From the NCBI GenBank assembly GCA_021582655.1, contig CP091135.1:1084990-1138564 (forward strand): a stretch of 53,575 bases of DNA, read 5' to 3'. Under the pieces are notes generated by a model. The model made no database searches, was not told the origin of the DNA, and saw only the letters and a list, made by a program, of their open reading frames with translations. This DNA is from Nitrosomonas sp. Its GTDB lineage: Bacteria; Pseudomonadota; Gammaproteobacteria; Burkholderiales; Nitrosomonadaceae. The translations under genes and the position numbers were made by a program. Position 1 is the stretch's first letter. Each line of letters begins with the position of its first letter. This document shows, one piece after another, positions 11,202 to 22,548 of the stretch.

Positions 11202-11561
11202 ATGGCTCGAATAGCTGGTGTAAATATATCAAATAATCAGCATGTGGTGATTGCTTTGACTGCTATATATGGTATAGGGAATACGACCTCTCGCATGATT
11301 TGTAATAAGATTGGAATTGAATCATCCAAGAAAATTAACGAATTAAATGACTTACAAATCGAAAAGATTCGTGAACAAATTGCTAACTATACGGTAGAAG
11401 GTGACTTGCGTCGGGAAATTTCGATGAATATAAAAAGATTAATGGATTTAGGATGTTATCGTGGATTGCGACATCGACGCGGCTTACCAGTCAGGGGGCA
11501 AAGAACCCGCACAAACGCAAGAACTCGGAAAGGGCCTAGGAAAGCGATAAGAGCGCGATAA
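11202..11561 (+). CDS. rpsM: 30S ribosomal protein S13
   Basis: 119 residues, normal. S13 in the 30S head contacts the P-site tRNA and L5. [29 protein letters not shown] and the basic tail region [20 protein letters not shown] are diagnostic. It opens the alpha-operon part of the cluster. Confidence 0.97.
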   Translation: MARIAGVNISNNQHVVIALTAIYGIGNTTSRMICNKIGIESSKKINELNDLQIEKIREQIANYTVEGDLRREISMNIKRLMDLGCYRGLRHRRGLPVRGQRTRTNARTRKGPRKAIRAR

Positions 11562-11587
11562 CTATTTGATTGAGCGATAGAATTAAA

Positions 11588-11977
11588 ATGAATAAAACTT
11601 CAAGTCGAATTAAGAAGAAAATAAAAAAGAATGTTTCAGAAGGAATTGCGCACATACATGCGTCCTTTAACAATACTATTGTGACGATTACCGATAGGCA
11701 AGGTAATGCGCTTTCATGGGCTACTGCTGGTGGAGCAGGATTTAAGGGATCACGTAAAAGCACACCATATGCTGCGCAAGTAGCCGCTGAGACGGCAGGC
11801 AAGATTGCAATTGATAATGGAGTAAAAAATTTGGAAGTGCGAGTTAAAGGTCCTGGTCCGGGACGTGATTCAGCTGTAAGGGCACTCAATGCCGCTGGAT
11901 TTAAAATTACAAGTATAGCCGATGTAACCCCGGTTCCTCATAACGGGTGTAGACCACCTAAGAAACGTCGCATATAA
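11588..11977 (+). CDS. rpsK: 30S ribosomal protein S11
   Basis: 129 residues from the ATG at 11588, the exact family length; an in-frame TTG at 11570 would add six residues and is less likely. S11 forms the platform near the Shine-Dalgarno helix. [33 protein letters not shown] and the C-terminal [13 protein letters not shown] are hallmarks. Confidence 0.97.
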   Translation: MNKTSSRIKKKIKKNVSEGIAHIHASFNNTIVTITDRQGNALSWATAGGAGFKGSRKSTPYAAQVAAETAGKIAIDNGVKNLEVRVKGPGPGRDSAVRALNAAGFKITSIADVTPVPHNGCRPPKKRRI

Positions 11978-11987
11978 GGAGTTGATT

Positions 11988-12614
11988 GTGGCTAGAAATC
12001 TCGAACCCAAGTGCAAACAGTGTCGCAGAGAAGGAGAAAAATTATTCCTTAAAGGAGTAAAATGTTACTCGGATAAATGTGCAATAGAGCGACGTAATTA
12101 TCCTCCAGGGCAACATGGACAAAAGAAAGGTAGATTATCTGACTACGGCGTACAATTACGTGAAAAACAAAAAATAAGACGTATCTATGGTATCTTAGAG
12201 AAGCAATTCAGGCATATTTATAGAACTGCGGATAGATCACGGGGAATTACAGGAAATAATCTTCTGCAGATCCTTGAGTGTCGATTGGATAATGTTACAT
12301 ATTTGATGGGATTTGGTGCGTCACGAGCCGAAGCACGGCAAATAGTGAGGCATGATTGTATTTTAGTCAATGGAAAACGTGTCAATATACCAGCGTATTC
12401 GGTGAAGATGGGAGATGTGATAGAAGTTGCAGCTAAAGCAAAAAATCATCTCAGAATTAAATCTGCTTTGGAAGTTGCAAATAGTCGAAATTTTCCGTCC
12501 TGGCTTGATATTAATGTTAAGGAAATGAAAGGTATTTATAAAAACTATCCAGATAGAGCCGATTTGCCATCGACTATTAATGAATCTCTAATAGTTGAGC
12601 TTTACTCTAAATAA
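11988..12614 (+). CDS. rpsD: 30S ribosomal protein S4
   Basis: 208 residues from the GTG at 11988, which gives the standard [19 protein letters not shown] and has an AAGGA at 11976-11980; the TTG at 11982 is rejected. S4 nucleates 30S assembly and in enterobacteria represses the alpha operon. The S4 RNA-binding domain follows the [20 protein letters not shown] segment, with [15 protein letters not shown]. The N-terminal cysteines are kept. Confidence 0.97.
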   Translation: MARNLEPKCKQCRREGEKLFLKGVKCYSDKCAIERRNYPPGQHGQKKGRLSDYGVQLREKQKIRRIYGILEKQFRHIYRTADRSRGITGNNLLQILECRLDNVTYLMGFGASRAEARQIVRHDCILVNGKRVNIPAYSVKMGDVIEVAAKAKNHLRIKSALEVANSRNFPSWLDINVKEMKGIYKNYPDRADLPSTINESLIVELYSK

Positions 12615-12644
12615 TTTCTAAATATCTTTGGATTATCATCAATC

Positions 12645-13646
12645 ATGGCGGATACTGAATTATTAACCCCGAGAATTATTGATGTTCAGAATATCTCACC
12701 GCTTCATGCAAAAATTGTGATGGAGCCATTTGAACGTGGATATGGACATACCTTAGGAAATGCATTACGAAGGATATTGTTATCTTCAATGTTTGGTTTT
12801 GCACCTACTGAGGTTAGAATAGATAGCGTAGTGCATGAATATTCTTCTTTGGAAGGTGTTCAAGAGGATGTGGTTGATATTTTATTGAATATTAAAGGTA
12901 TAGTCCTCAAGATACATAATAAAGATGAAGCAATTATTTATATAAAAAAATCGGGTAAAGGAATAATTACTGCTGGAGATATTGAAGCAGGTCACGATGT
13001 TGAGATATTTAATCCTGAGCATATAATCGCACACTTAACATCTGATGTAGTAATTAGCATACAAGTAAAAATTGAAAAGGGTAGAGGTTATGTGCCTGCT
13101 ACAGTTAAGAAATCTAAGACTAGCGATAAAACTATCGGTACGTTATTCTTAGATGCGTCTTTTAGTCCCATTCGACGCGTAAGCTATTCGGTTGAGAGCG
13201 CTCGTGTTGAGCAGAGAACTGATCTAGATAAATTGATAATTGATTTAGAGACAAATGGTGTTGTAGAACCAGAAGAAGCTATAAGATATGCATCTCGTGT
13301 TTTGATGCAACAGCTCTCTGTCTTCGCTGATCTGGAAAGTACTCCATTACCTAAAGAGAAACCACAGACACCTCAAATTGATCCGATATTACTGCGGCCA
13401 GTGGATGATCTGGAATTAACCGTGAGATCGGCGAATTGTCTTAAAGTCGAAAATATTTATTATATTGGTGATCTTATTCAAAGAACTGAAGCTGAGCTGT
13501 TGCGGACGCCAAATTTAGGGCGTAAATCGTTAAACGAGATTAAAGAGGTCTTAGCCGCAAGGGAATTATCATTGGGAATGAAATTAGATAATTGGCCACC
13601 TCCTAATTTAGAAAATACAAAGGATTCAAATCATGCGACATCATAA
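12645..13646 (+). CDS. rpoA: RNA polymerase subunit alpha
   Basis: 333 residues, the usual size. The N-terminal domain drives assembly of the polymerase core ([20 protein letters not shown] near residue 30). The C-terminal domain, after a linker near residue 240, has [20 protein letters not shown] and the [14 protein letters not shown] helix that binds UP elements and activators. It overlaps rplQ by 14 bases. Confidence 0.98.
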   Translation: MADTELLTPRIIDVQNISPLHAKIVMEPFERGYGHTLGNALRRILLSSMFGFAPTEVRIDSVVHEYSSLEGVQEDVVDILLNIKGIVLKIHNKDEAIIYIKKSGKGIITAGDIEAGHDVEIFNPEHIIAHLTSDVVISIQVKIEKGRGYVPATVKKSKTSDKTIGTLFLDASFSPIRRVSYSVESARVEQRTDLDKLIIDLETNGVVEPEEAIRYASRVLMQQLSVFADLESTPLPKEKPQTPQIDPILLRPVDDLELTVRSANCLKVENIYYIGDLIQRTEAELLRTPNLGRKSLNEIKEVLAARELSLGMKLDNWPPPNLENTKDSNHATS

Positions 13647-14016
13647 TGCATTTAGAAAATTAAACCGTACCTCCAGTCATCGAATGGCTATGTTTAGGAA
13701 CATGACTAATTCTCTATTGCGCCATGAAATCATAAAGACGACACTGCCAAAAGCTAAAGAACTCAGAAGATTCGTTGAACCTATGATTACTTTAAGTAAA
13801 GCTCCCTCATTGTCGAATAAAAGAATCGCTTTCAATAAGTTACGTGATAGAGAAATAGTCTTGAAGCTATTTGCTGATCTTGGTCCTAGGTACGCTACAA
13901 GGCCGGGTGGTTACATGCGTATACTTAAATATGGATTTCGTAAGGGTGACAATGCGCCAATGGCGCTAGTTGAATTGGTAGATAGGCCAATTGTAAATAA
14001 GATCGAAGATCTATAA
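13633..14016 (+). CDS. rplQ: 50S ribosomal protein L17
   Basis: 127 residues, close to E. coli L17. [20 protein letters not shown] and [20 protein letters not shown] are diagnostic, and the tail keeps [20 protein letters not shown]. Its start lies within the end of rpoA. It is the last gene of the ribosomal cluster; birA begins 21 bases later. Confidence 0.97.
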   Translation: MRHHNAFRKLNRTSSHRMAMFRNMTNSLLRHEIIKTTLPKAKELRRFVEPMITLSKAPSLSNKRIAFNKLRDREIVLKLFADLGPRYATRPGGYMRILKYGFRKGDNAPMALVELVDRPIVNKIEDL

Positions 14017-14037
14017 GTTGATTGTTAATCAATACTG

Positions 14038-15020
14038 ATGAATCGAATTGCGTTATCAATTTTAAGATTATTGTCTGATGGCGCATTTCATACTGCTGAC
14101 GAGTTAGTTAAGTCTCTTAAAATTACCAATTCAATTCTCCACGATACATTTGAAGAGCATATTTTCCAAGAAACAGAAATTAATTTTCTTGATCAGAATT
14201 ATCAATGGAATACTCCCATTAAATGGTTAGATAGAAATTTTATATCTACCAATGATATCTTAGCTAAAGAATATTTTGATCTACAGGTACTCGATATCGT
14301 TAATTCTACAAATACGTATTTAGCGATTAAGATCAAAAAAAAAGTTTAGGAAAATTTCCTATTCAAATCGTTGCTTCTGAGTTACAAACGCAGGGAAGGG
14401 GGCGTCTTCAGCGCAATTGGTTTTCTGGACTTGGTAATGGATTAACTTTCTCGATAAAATGGGAATTCTTTCCACCCCTTAATAAGATGCCCTGTCTTAG
14501 CCTAATAATAGCGGTTGCTATTATTAGGGTTTTAAAAATCTTTACCTCTTTAGATATTGCGATTAAGTGGCCCAACGATATTGTGTATAAAAATAGAAAA
14601 CTAGGGGGAGTGTTGATTGAGGGGCATTATAACTTGCGTGGTTCTTTTGTTGCTGTGATTGGAATCGGAATAAATTTTAAATTATCGCAAAAAACAAAAA
14701 ACAATATTGATGCAAGCGTTACTGATCTGTACGAGCTGACTGGCAGCGATATCGACAGGAACTTAGTTTTAGGTGCGTTAATTGATGAGCTGTTCATTGT
14801 TTTGGGAATCTTTGAGCGATTTGGGTTTGAGTCGTTTATCAGCGAATGGCGTGAATATCATGATTATCAGGGGAAAGTTGTCACTATGATACTACCTGAT
14901 AGCCGTTTAATTAAGGGTGAAATTGTGGATATTAATTCCGATGGATCACTTCGTTTAAATACAGTTGCGGGATATCAATCTTTCCAGGTCGGGGAGATTT
15001 CTATGCGGTCAAGCAAGTAG
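14038..15020 (+). CDS. birA: BirA: biotin-protein ligase and bio repressor, split by a -1 frameshift at A9
   Basis: The first frame (14038-14349, 103 codons) holds a winged-helix DNA-binding domain (SILRLLSDGAFHTADELVKSL) and the start of the ligase domain (VNSTNTYLAI). It stops at a TAG just after nine consecutive A (14335-14343). The -1 frame continues without a gap through the catalytic motifs: GRGR at fused residues about 120-123, then IKWPNDIVYKNRKLGGVLIEG, ending at 15020. Read through, the protein is about 327 residues, like E. coli BirA (321). The ligase attaches biotin to acetyl-CoA carboxylase, and the two-domain form also represses bio genes. The break may be slippage, a recent mutation or a base-calling error; all downstream motifs are intact. 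Confidence 0.85.
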
Positions 15021-15022
15021 TA

Positions 15023-15778
15023 ATGCACTATACGCTAGCGATCGATTGCGGAAATACGAATCTTAAATGGGGAATATACGCAAACCAAATAATAGTGCGA
15101 AGTGATGCTATTCCCTATCAAGACATCGATTGCTTTAAATCGGAAATAAAGCAATTACCTGCTCCTGAAAGCATTATCATTTCTCATGTGTCATGCAGGT
15201 TATCAAAAGATGAAATTTGTGAGTTATTGTCCGACTTGCCTATAAAAATTTACTGGCTGCGTGCAAGTGCGAGTTTATGCGGTATTCATAATGGTTATAC
15301 TAATCCTAGTCAATTAGGGAGTGATCGTTGGGCTGCTCTTATCGCGGCTTGGAATTTAAATCACCGGGCTTGTTTGGTGATTAATGTAGGTACCGCAATG
15401 ACGATTGACGCTCTCAACGATTCAGGTGTGCATTTGGGGGGGGTGATATTGCCTAGCGGGCATATTATGTTCAAATCGCTTGTACACTATACAATGTTGC
15501 CTAATGCCGAGCGCGATGGACTATTTAGAGATTTTCCATCGAATACGGAAGATGCCATTAAATCCGGTACAATACAATCACTGTTGGGTGTTGTTGATCG
15601 TTTATATCTTTTGTTATCAAATGCGGTGCAACATACTAAAAGTATATGTTTTTTCAGTGGCGGTGGCGCTAAGCTAATTCTTCCATACATTTTGTATCCC
15701 CATAAATTTGTCGATAATTTAGTGTTAGATGGCTTGATATTGGCTGCTAAGGAAATTAGAAAAAAATCAAGTGTCTGA
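15023..15778 (+). CDS. coaX: Type III pantothenate kinase
   Basis: 251 residues. CoaX phosphorylates pantothenate, the first step of coenzyme A synthesis, and belongs to the ASKHA fold. The N-terminal phosphate loop TLAIDCGNTNLKWGIY, the GYTNPSQLGSDRWAALIAAW segment and VINVGTAMTIDAL followed by GGVILPSG are the type III motifs. It starts 2 bases after birA and overlaps engB by 8 bases, so the three are probably co-transcribed. The birA-coaX pairing is common. Confidence 0.95.
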   Translation: MHYTLAIDCGNTNLKWGIYANQIIVRSDAIPYQDIDCFKSEIKQLPAPESIIISHVSCRLSKDEICELLSDLPIKIYWLRASASLCGIHNGYTNPSQLGSDRWAALIAAWNLNHRACLVINVGTAMTIDALNDSGVHLGGVILPSGHIMFKSLVHYTMLPNAERDGLFRDFPSNTEDAIKSGTIQSLLGVVDRLYLLLSNAVQHTKSICFFSGGGAKLILPYILYPHKFVDNLVLDGLILAAKEIRKKSSV

Positions 15779-16421
15779 TAATGCCGTGAAAATAAACTCA
15801 TTTCAGAATGCTAGTTTTATTGCATCAATAAACGAGATTAGAGATTTACCAAAACATGATGGTATCGAGATTGCCTTTGCCGGACGCTCTAACGCGGGTA
15901 AATCAAGTGCTATTAATACACTCACCAGGCGTAATCGTTTAGCTTTTGTTAGCAAAACTCCTGGTCGAACACAACAAATTAATTTTTTTCGCTTAAATCC
16001 TGTTTTGTATTTAGTTGATTTGCCTGGCTATGGATATGCTAAAGTACCTGAAGCGATACGAATGCACTGGCGTCACTTACTCAATGAATATTTACAGAAA
16101 CGTCCTACGCTAGCAGGATTAGTTCTAATCATGGATATACGTCATCCGCTAACATCACTGGATATTCAGATGATCGATTGGTTTTTGCCAACCGGTAAAG
16201 ATATACATGTCGTGTTGACAAAATCCGATAAGCTGAGCAAATTGCAAGCCAATAATACACTCTCTGATGTGACACATTTTTTGAATAAAACTTACTCACG
16301 AGCCAGTGTGCAGTTATTTTCAAGCGCTGCTGCGATCGGGGTTGAAGATATGTTGTCTGTGCTCAATCGTTGGATCGATAAATCAATGTACGGTGAAAAG
16401 AGTCAAGTAAGGGGATCTTAA
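15771..16421 (+). CDS. engB: Ribosome biogenesis GTP-binding protein EngB/YihA/YsxC
   Basis: 216 residues starting at a GTG. EngB is an essential TRAFAC GTPase needed for 50S assembly. G1 is AGRSNAGKSS, followed by TPGRTQQINFF (G2), DLPGYGYAKVP (G3) and TKSDKL (G4). The start lies inside the end of coaX. The gene ends 13 bases before a hairpin with an A-tract on its left side. Confidence 0.96.
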   Translation: MSDNAVKINSFQNASFIASINEIRDLPKHDGIEIAFAGRSNAGKSSAINTLTRRNRLAFVSKTPGRTQQINFFRLNPVLYLVDLPGYGYAKVPEAIRMHWRHLLNEYLQKRPTLAGLVLIMDIRHPLTSLDIQMIDWFLPTGKDIHVVLTKSDKLSKLQANNTLSDVTHFLNKTYSRASVQLFSSAAAIGVEDMLSVLNRWIDKSMYGEKSQVRGS

Positions 16422-16434
16422 AATAATAAAAAAA

Positions 16435-16459
16435 CCCGGTTAAAGGGGATAAAACCGGG
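16435..16459. terminator. Hairpin after engB, T-tract on the minus-strand side
   Basis: A perfect 7-bp stem (CCCGGTT 16435-16441 with AACCGGG 16453-16459) and an 11-base loop. The run of A to its left gives a strong T-tract only for transcripts on the minus strand; on the plus strand the following bases are a weak tail (TTTTTT begins about 17 bases later). No minus-strand gene lies to the right until PBP1A, which stops at 17704. It may therefore stop read-through from PBP1A or antisense transcripts, or act weakly for engB. Confidence 0.5.
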
Positions 16460-16466
16460 CAACTAA

Positions 16467-17594
<1,128 letters not shown>

Positions 17595-17671
17595 ACCAAT
17601 TCGACCATACGTGTGGATGGTTACGAGAGAGATAACTTGTGGGAATATAGCAGGAAGCGAAACCGTGCAAC

Positions 17672-17701
17672 AAAGTGATTTGTTCGTGTAGTCACTTTTT
17701 T
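17672..17701 (+). terminator. Rho-independent terminator after hemB
   Basis: AAAGTGA (17672-17678) pairs with TCACTTT (17692-17698) around a 13-base loop, followed by further T residues to 17701. It lies 77 bases after the hemB stop and right next to the end of the convergent PBP1A gene, so it fits as the hemB terminator. Confidence 0.6.
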
Positions 17702-17703
17702 CC

Positions 17704-20019
17704 CTAAAACAATTGATCGACTAAATCTCTCGTGGTTTGCGGTGTTGAATGAACAGGTTGTTCGTTAATGGGGGGTAGTTGCTCGTTAAGGAAATATTCA
17801 GCGATATCGCCACTGGATTCTCTAAATCCTGTTGCTGAGTTAATGCGAGCCGATGTGATGCCCGTAGGTGCTTTGTATTCGGCCATTGAAACTCCTTTCA
17901 GAACTGCCGCCATATAATCCATCCACATTGGCAAGGCAACGCGTCCACCGGTTTCATTGTTACCCAAGGATCTGGGTTCGTCATAACCAAGCCAAGCGAT
18001 GGTTACTAAGTTTTTTTGGTAACCGCAAAACCATGCATCTACAAAATTACTGGTGGTGCCGGTTTTGCCAGCCAAATCGGTTCGTCCGAGTTGTTTGGCT
18101 CTGGTAGCGGTGCCGTGACTGATTACGTCTTGCATCATAGTGGTCATGAGAAAGGCGTTGCGTGGATCAATGATGCGCTTGGCGCCATGGTTAATTGAAA
18201 TCGGTTGGAATTGTTCAATAACATTTCCTCTTTCATCCTCAATACTTTTTATGAAGTAAGGTGCGACACGATAACCGCCATTGGCAAAAACTGCGTAACC
18301 GGCAGCCATTTGCATCGGTGTTGTCGAGCCGGCGCCTAATGCCATCGGTAAGTACGGAGGGTGTTGATTAGCATCGAAACCGAAACGGGTGATGTAGTCT
18401 TGTGCGTAATGAATCCCAATGGCTTGCAAAATGCGGATCGAAACAAGGTTTTTGGATTTCGTGAGCGCGGTTCGCAATCGCATCGGACCATCGAACTTGC
18501 CATCAAAATTTTTCGGTTCCCATACACGGCTCCCGGTTTGTGTGGCACTGAACGAAAGCGGAGCATCATTGATGATTGTTGCGGGTGTGAAGCCTTTTTC
18601 AAGAGCGGCTGAATAAATGAACGGCTTAAAGCTCGAGCCAGGTTGCCGCCAGGCTTGTGTGACATGATTGAATTGATTCCTCTGGAAATCAAATCCACCG
18701 ATCAGTGCGCGGATCGCACCGTCATTGGGATCCAATGCAACCAGTGCGGCTTCGATTTCGGGCAATTGCACGATATGCCAATTATCCTTGTCTTTTTGGA
18801 TACGAATTAATGCACCTGGAATGATGGTTTTTTTTCCTGCTTCACGTTTTGCTGCGAGATATTTTTGTACAAATTTTAATCTGTCGCCGTTGATTTCGAC
18901 AATTTCTCCACCTTTACGATACGCCTGGACACTGTTGGGTTTTACCGCCAATACGATGGCCGCATGAATATCGTCACTGTCGTAGATTTCATCCAAAGCA
19001 TCGTCCAGTGTTTTTTCTTGATTAGCGCCATTTTTCGATAAATCGACATAACCTTCGGAACCACGATAACCATGGCGGCGATCATAGTCGAGTACGTTTT
19101 TGCGTAAAGACCGATACGCTGCTTCCTGATCCGGTTGTCGGATCGTGGTGTAGACTTTGATACCTTTACTGTATGTTTCTTCCTGATAACGGTCATAAAT
19201 GACTTGTCGTACCATTTCGGTAACATAATGAGCAGGCATACTCAGCGGGGTTGACGGTTTTTTTATTGGAATAGGTTGTTTTTCCAGTGCGTCGAGTTCT
19301 TGACTGGTAATCTGATTCAATTTGTGCAGCCGCCCTAATACATATAATTGCCGGCTTTTGGCGCGTTTCGGGTTACTGATCGGATTGTAGCTCGACGGTG
19401 CCTTGGGTAAGCCCGCCAGTAAGGCAGCTTCGGCTAAATCAATTTCTTGCAGCGATTTACCAAAATAGGTGTGCGCCGCGGCTGAAAAACCATAACTTCG
19501 TTGTCCCAAATAAATTTGGTTGATATATAGCTCAAGAATTTTGTCCTTACTGAGGTTTTGTTCGATTTTATAGGCCAGCAGGACTTCACTGAATTTTCTG
19601 GTTAATGTTTTTTCCGGTGTTAGGAAAAAGTTACGGGCAACCTGCATCGTAATAGTACTGGCACCCTGACGCACGGTACCTGCGGTAAAGTTGGAATAGG
19701 CGGCGCGTAATACGCCTAAATAGTCAACACCGCCATGTTCATAAAAGCGATCATCTTCAGCAGCCAGGATCGCCTGTTTGAGATGCGTGGGGACCTCGGA
19801 AATATCAACGACATTTCGGCGCTCCGCACCGAATTCTCCGATCAACAGACCTTCATCGCTGTATATGCGCAACGGTATCTTGGGGCGGTAGTCCGTCAAT
19901 GTTTCTAAAGATGGTAAATTGGAATAAATGATCAGTGTGGCAAACCCGATCAATAAAGCACCAATGAATCCCAGCGCTAAGCAGCCAACAAGAATGTAAG
20001 ATAACGCGCGAGCAAACAT
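17704..20019 (-). CDS. mrcA: Penicillin-binding protein 1A (bifunctional transglycosylase/transpeptidase)
   Basis: 771 residues. This class A PBP polymerises and cross-links peptidoglycan outside the inner membrane. An N-terminal membrane anchor (LVGCLALGFIGALLIGFATL) is followed by the GT51 domain: EDDRFYEHGGVD with the catalytic Glu, QGASTITMQVARN, and a further motif with ILELYINQIYLGQ. An OB-like insertion precedes the transpeptidase domain with GSSFKP (active Ser), SKN and KTGTT. It is divergent from pilM; the pairing of ponA/mrcA with pilMNOPQ is widespread in proteobacteria. Confidence 0.96.
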   Translation of the reverse strand: MFARALSYILVGCLALGFIGALLIGFATLIIYSNLPSLETLTDYRPKIPLRIYSDEGLLIGEFGAERRNVVDISEVPTHLKQAILAAEDDRFYEHGGVDYLGVLRAAYSNFTAGTVRQGASTITMQVARNFFLTPEKTLTRKFSEVLLAYKIEQNLSKDKILELYINQIYLGQRSYGFSAAAHTYFGKSLQEIDLAEAALLAGLPKAPSSYNPISNPKRAKSRQLYVLGRLHKLNQITSQELDALEKQPIPIKKPSTPLSMPAHYVTEMVRQVIYDRYQEETYSKGIKVYTTIRQPDQEAAYRSLRKNVLDYDRRHGYRGSEGYVDLSKNGANQEKTLDDALDEIYDSDDIHAAIVLAVKPNSVQAYRKGGEIVEINGDRLKFVQKYLAAKREAGKKTIIPGALIRIQKDKDNWHIVQLPEIEAALVALDPNDGAIRALIGGFDFQRNQFNHVTQAWRQPGSSFKPFIYSAALEKGFTPATIINDAPLSFSATQTGSRVWEPKNFDGKFDGPMRLRTALTKSKNLVSIRILQAIGIHYAQDYITRFGFDANQHPPYLPMALGAGSTTPMQMAAGYAVFANGGYRVAPYFIKSIEDERGNVIEQFQPISINHGAKRIIDPRNAFLMTTMMQDVISHGTATRAKQLGRTDLAGKTGTTSNFVDAWFCGYQKNLVTIAWLGYDEPRSLGNNETGGRVALPMWMDYMAAVLKGVSMAEYKAPTGITSARINSATGFRESSGDIAEYFLNEQLPPINEQPVHSTPQTTRDLVDQLF

Positions 20020-20228
20020 AAAATAAATGGAATTATTCTGGGGAAAGCTTGCTAAAATGCATTGGTATAAGGGACGTTTGTGTTGCTTTTCTTTAAGTGA
20101 TTTCTTAAAAACTCTGGCAAAATCAAAATTTATGAGCTATCCAAGATTATGTAAAAATAGTGTGATGAATATCGATAATCTGTTGGAATACGAAAAAATA
20201 ATTTGCGAGTATCACCTCTAATACGCCA

Positions 20229-21329
20229 ATGTTCAAGGGAAATTTTGAATTTGATTTTAATTTCTTCAAAATCAAGCCACCGTCGCTTATTGGCGTGGAT
20301 ATTAGCTCTTCCGCTATTAAAATGGTCGAGTTATCGCAAGTCGGTAATGAGCATGCTTACCGAATAGAGCGTTATGTGATTGAGATCATGCCACCCGATG
20401 CAATGCAAGATGGCGGTATCGCGAATATGGAAGTCGTGAGTGATTGCCTTCGTCGAGGATGGAAACGGATGGGAACGCGGCAAAAAAATGTCGCATTGGC
20501 GTTGCCGGCTTCGGATGTCATTACCAAAAGAATCATTGTGTCGGCAGGTCAGAGAGAGGACGACCTGGTTTTTCAGGTTGAAAATGAAGCAAGTCAATAT
20601 ATTCCTTTTCCATTAAATGAAGTGGATTTGGACTTTCAGGAAATCAAGCCGGTTTCGGACAATCCGGAAGAGGTTGAGGTGCTGATTGCGGCATCTCGCA
20701 AAGAAAAAGTGGAAGATCGTGTGGCAACCGCTTTGGCGGCGGATCTTAAAGCAGTGGTGATGGATGTCGAACCGTATGCGGCGCAAGCGGCATTTGACCT
20801 GGCTCTGCATCAATTATCCGGTGAAGGTAAGGATCAAATCATTGCATTGGTCGATATGGGTGCGACCGTCATGAAAGTGAATGTGCTGCTGAATGGGGAG
20901 TCTTTATACACTCGCGACCAGCCTTTTGGCGGAAATCACCTGACTCAGGAAATTCATAATCAATTCAATCTTACGTTGGAAGAATCCGAATCGGCAAAGC
21001 GAGGCGGTAATTTGCCGGAAAATTATCAGGCGGATGTCTTGCAGCCGTTTTGCGAAACATTGGCAATCGAAGTGATGCGTGCCATCCAGTTCTTTTATAC
21101 ATCCACGCAATTCACCGAAGTGAATTATATTTTTATTGCCGGCGGTTGCGCGGTGATTCCGGGGCTGGATGCCATTATTTCTTCAAGAACACAAATCAGC
21201 ACGTTCGTAGTGAATCCCTTCGCCAATATGGAGCAAGCAAGCCGCATCTCGCAACGACAATTGATTCTCGATGCACCCGCGTTACTGATTGCTTGCGGAT
21301 TGGCTTTACGCAGCTTTGATCCAGCATGA
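20229..21329 (+). CDS. pilM: Type IV pilus assembly protein PilM
   Basis: 366 residues. PilM is an actin-like ATPase-fold protein on the cytoplasmic face that binds the N-terminus of PilN and links the pilus motor to the alignment complex. LIGVDISSSAIKMVELS is the phosphate-1 motif; ALVDMGATVMKVNVL and IFIAGGCAVIPGLD are the later nucleotide-binding elements. It heads pilMNOPQ and overlaps pilN by 4 bases. Confidence 0.95.
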   Translation: MFKGNFEFDFNFFKIKPPSLIGVDISSSAIKMVELSQVGNEHAYRIERYVIEIMPPDAMQDGGIANMEVVSDCLRRGWKRMGTRQKNVALALPASDVITKRIIVSAGQREDDLVFQVENEASQYIPFPLNEVDLDFQEIKPVSDNPEEVEVLIAASRKEKVEDRVATALAADLKAVVMDVEPYAAQAAFDLALHQLSGEGKDQIIALVDMGATVMKVNVLLNGESLYTRDQPFGGNHLTQEIHNQFNLTLEESESAKRGGNLPENYQADVLQPFCETLAIEVMRAIQFFYTSTQFTEVNYIFIAGGCAVIPGLDAIISSRTQISTFVVNPFANMEQASRISQRQLILDAPALLIACGLALRSFDPA

Positions 21330-21880
21330 TCCGAATCAATTTACTCCCGCATCGTGAGCTGAAGCGCAAAGCGCGGCAACGACAAATCGCCATGCTGGCG
21401 GGGTTGGTCGGTTTGTTGGGAATAGTCGTGGTATTTGGGATTTATGCGTTCATCGATAGCGCTATTGAAGATCAAAATGGGCGCAATCAATATTTGAATG
21501 AGCAAATCATTCTGCTGGACAAAGAGATTCTGGAAATCAAGGATATAAGAGCCAAGATACAAGAATTGCTCGCGCGCAAACAGGTAGTGGAGGCATTGCA
21601 AAGCAGCCGGTTGGAAGCGGTGCATTTGCTGGATCAATTGGTGAGATTGTTACCTGATGGTGTATATCTGCAAAGCATCAAACAGGAAGGCGACGTCGTG
21701 ACCTTGATCGGTTATGCGCAAACCAACGCGAGGATTTCCGTTTTGATGCGCAATATCGAGTCTTCACTCTGGTTACAGTCACCATTGCTGGTCGAAATCA
21801 AAGCAGCAACGGTAAACAATACCCGACAGAATGAATTTCATTTGAAAATTAAGTTACGGCGGGCCGATGACGCCGGATAG
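21326..21880 (+). CDS. pilN: Type IV pilus assembly protein PilN
   Basis: 184 residues. PilN is a bitopic inner-membrane protein of the alignment subcomplex. The cytoplasmic start MIRINLLPHRELKRK contains the INLLP motif that binds PilM, followed by one membrane segment (MLAGLVGLLGIVVVFGIYAF, about residues 23-42), a coiled coil and a ferredoxin-like periplasmic domain. It overlaps pilM (ATGA). Confidence 0.95.
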   Translation: MIRINLLPHRELKRKARQRQIAMLAGLVGLLGIVVVFGIYAFIDSAIEDQNGRNQYLNEQIILLDKEILEIKDIRAKIQELLARKQVVEALQSSRLEAVHLLDQLVRLLPDGVYLQSIKQEGDVVTLIGYAQTNARISVLMRNIESSLWLQSPLLVEIKAATVNNTRQNEFHLKIKLRRADDAG

Positions 21881-21925
21881 CCAGGATATGCGCGAAATAA
21901 TTCTATAACCGGTTCAGGTATTCCA

Positions 21926-22546
21926 TTGACGATGAATGATTTGCTAAACGAATTAAAGCACCTGGATTTCAATCAGGCGGGTAATTGGTCGATGCCGGTT
22001 AAGTTCGCTGCGTTGATGATTTTGTTTTTTGTAATCATCATCGCCGGCTATTGGCTCGTTTGGCAGGAGCAGTTGGAAACACTCGAGCGAGCGCAAGCAG
22101 AGGAAGAAACATTCAAAGACTCATATATTGCCAAAAAAAGGAGTGCGGCCAATTTGCCGTTGATGCGCGAGCAATTTAGGGAGATTGAAACAAATTTGCG
22201 GTTGCTATTGAAGCAGCTGCCTGATAAGTCGGAAATGGAAGCACTTTTGATCGATATTAATCAGGCGGGACTAGGAAGAGGATTGCAGTTTGAATTGTTC
22301 AAACCGGCGGCTCGGGAAATCATTCATACTTTTTATGCCGAATTGCCGGTCACAATACGTGTTACCGGGAGTTATCACGATATCGGCGCATTCACAAGCG
22401 ATGTTGCGCATTTATCACGTATCGTGACGTTAAACGACATCAATCTTAAACCGGGTGCCGACGGTCGACTGATACTGGATGTTGTTGCAAAAACGTTTCG
22501 TTATTTAGATGAAAATGAATTGACGAAACAGTCTGCAGGTAAATAG
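21926..22546 (+). CDS. pilO: Type IV pilus assembly protein PilO
   Basis: 206 residues. PilO pairs with PilN in the periplasm. One membrane segment lies at about residues 26-46 (AALMILFFVIIIAGYWLVW), then a coiled coil (LETLERAQAEEETFKDSY) and a ferredoxin-like domain with YHDIGAFTSDVAHLSRIVTL, typical of PilO. It lies 45 bases after pilN. Confidence 0.94.
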   Translation: MTMNDLLNELKHLDFNQAGNWSMPVKFAALMILFFVIIIAGYWLVWQEQLETLERAQAEEETFKDSYIAKKRSAANLPLMREQFREIETNLRLLLKQLPDKSEMEALLIDINQAGLGRGLQFELFKPAAREIIHTFYAELPVTIRVTGSYHDIGAFTSDVAHLSRIVTLNDINLKPGADGRLILDVVAKTFRYLDENELTKQSAGK

Positions 22547-22548
22547 TC

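Noticed and set aside
20027-20221. 64-codon plus-strand frame between PBP1A and pilM
   Set aside because: It lies in the divergent promoter gap, has no ribosome site, and its sequence resembles no family; AT-rich intergenic DNA explains it.
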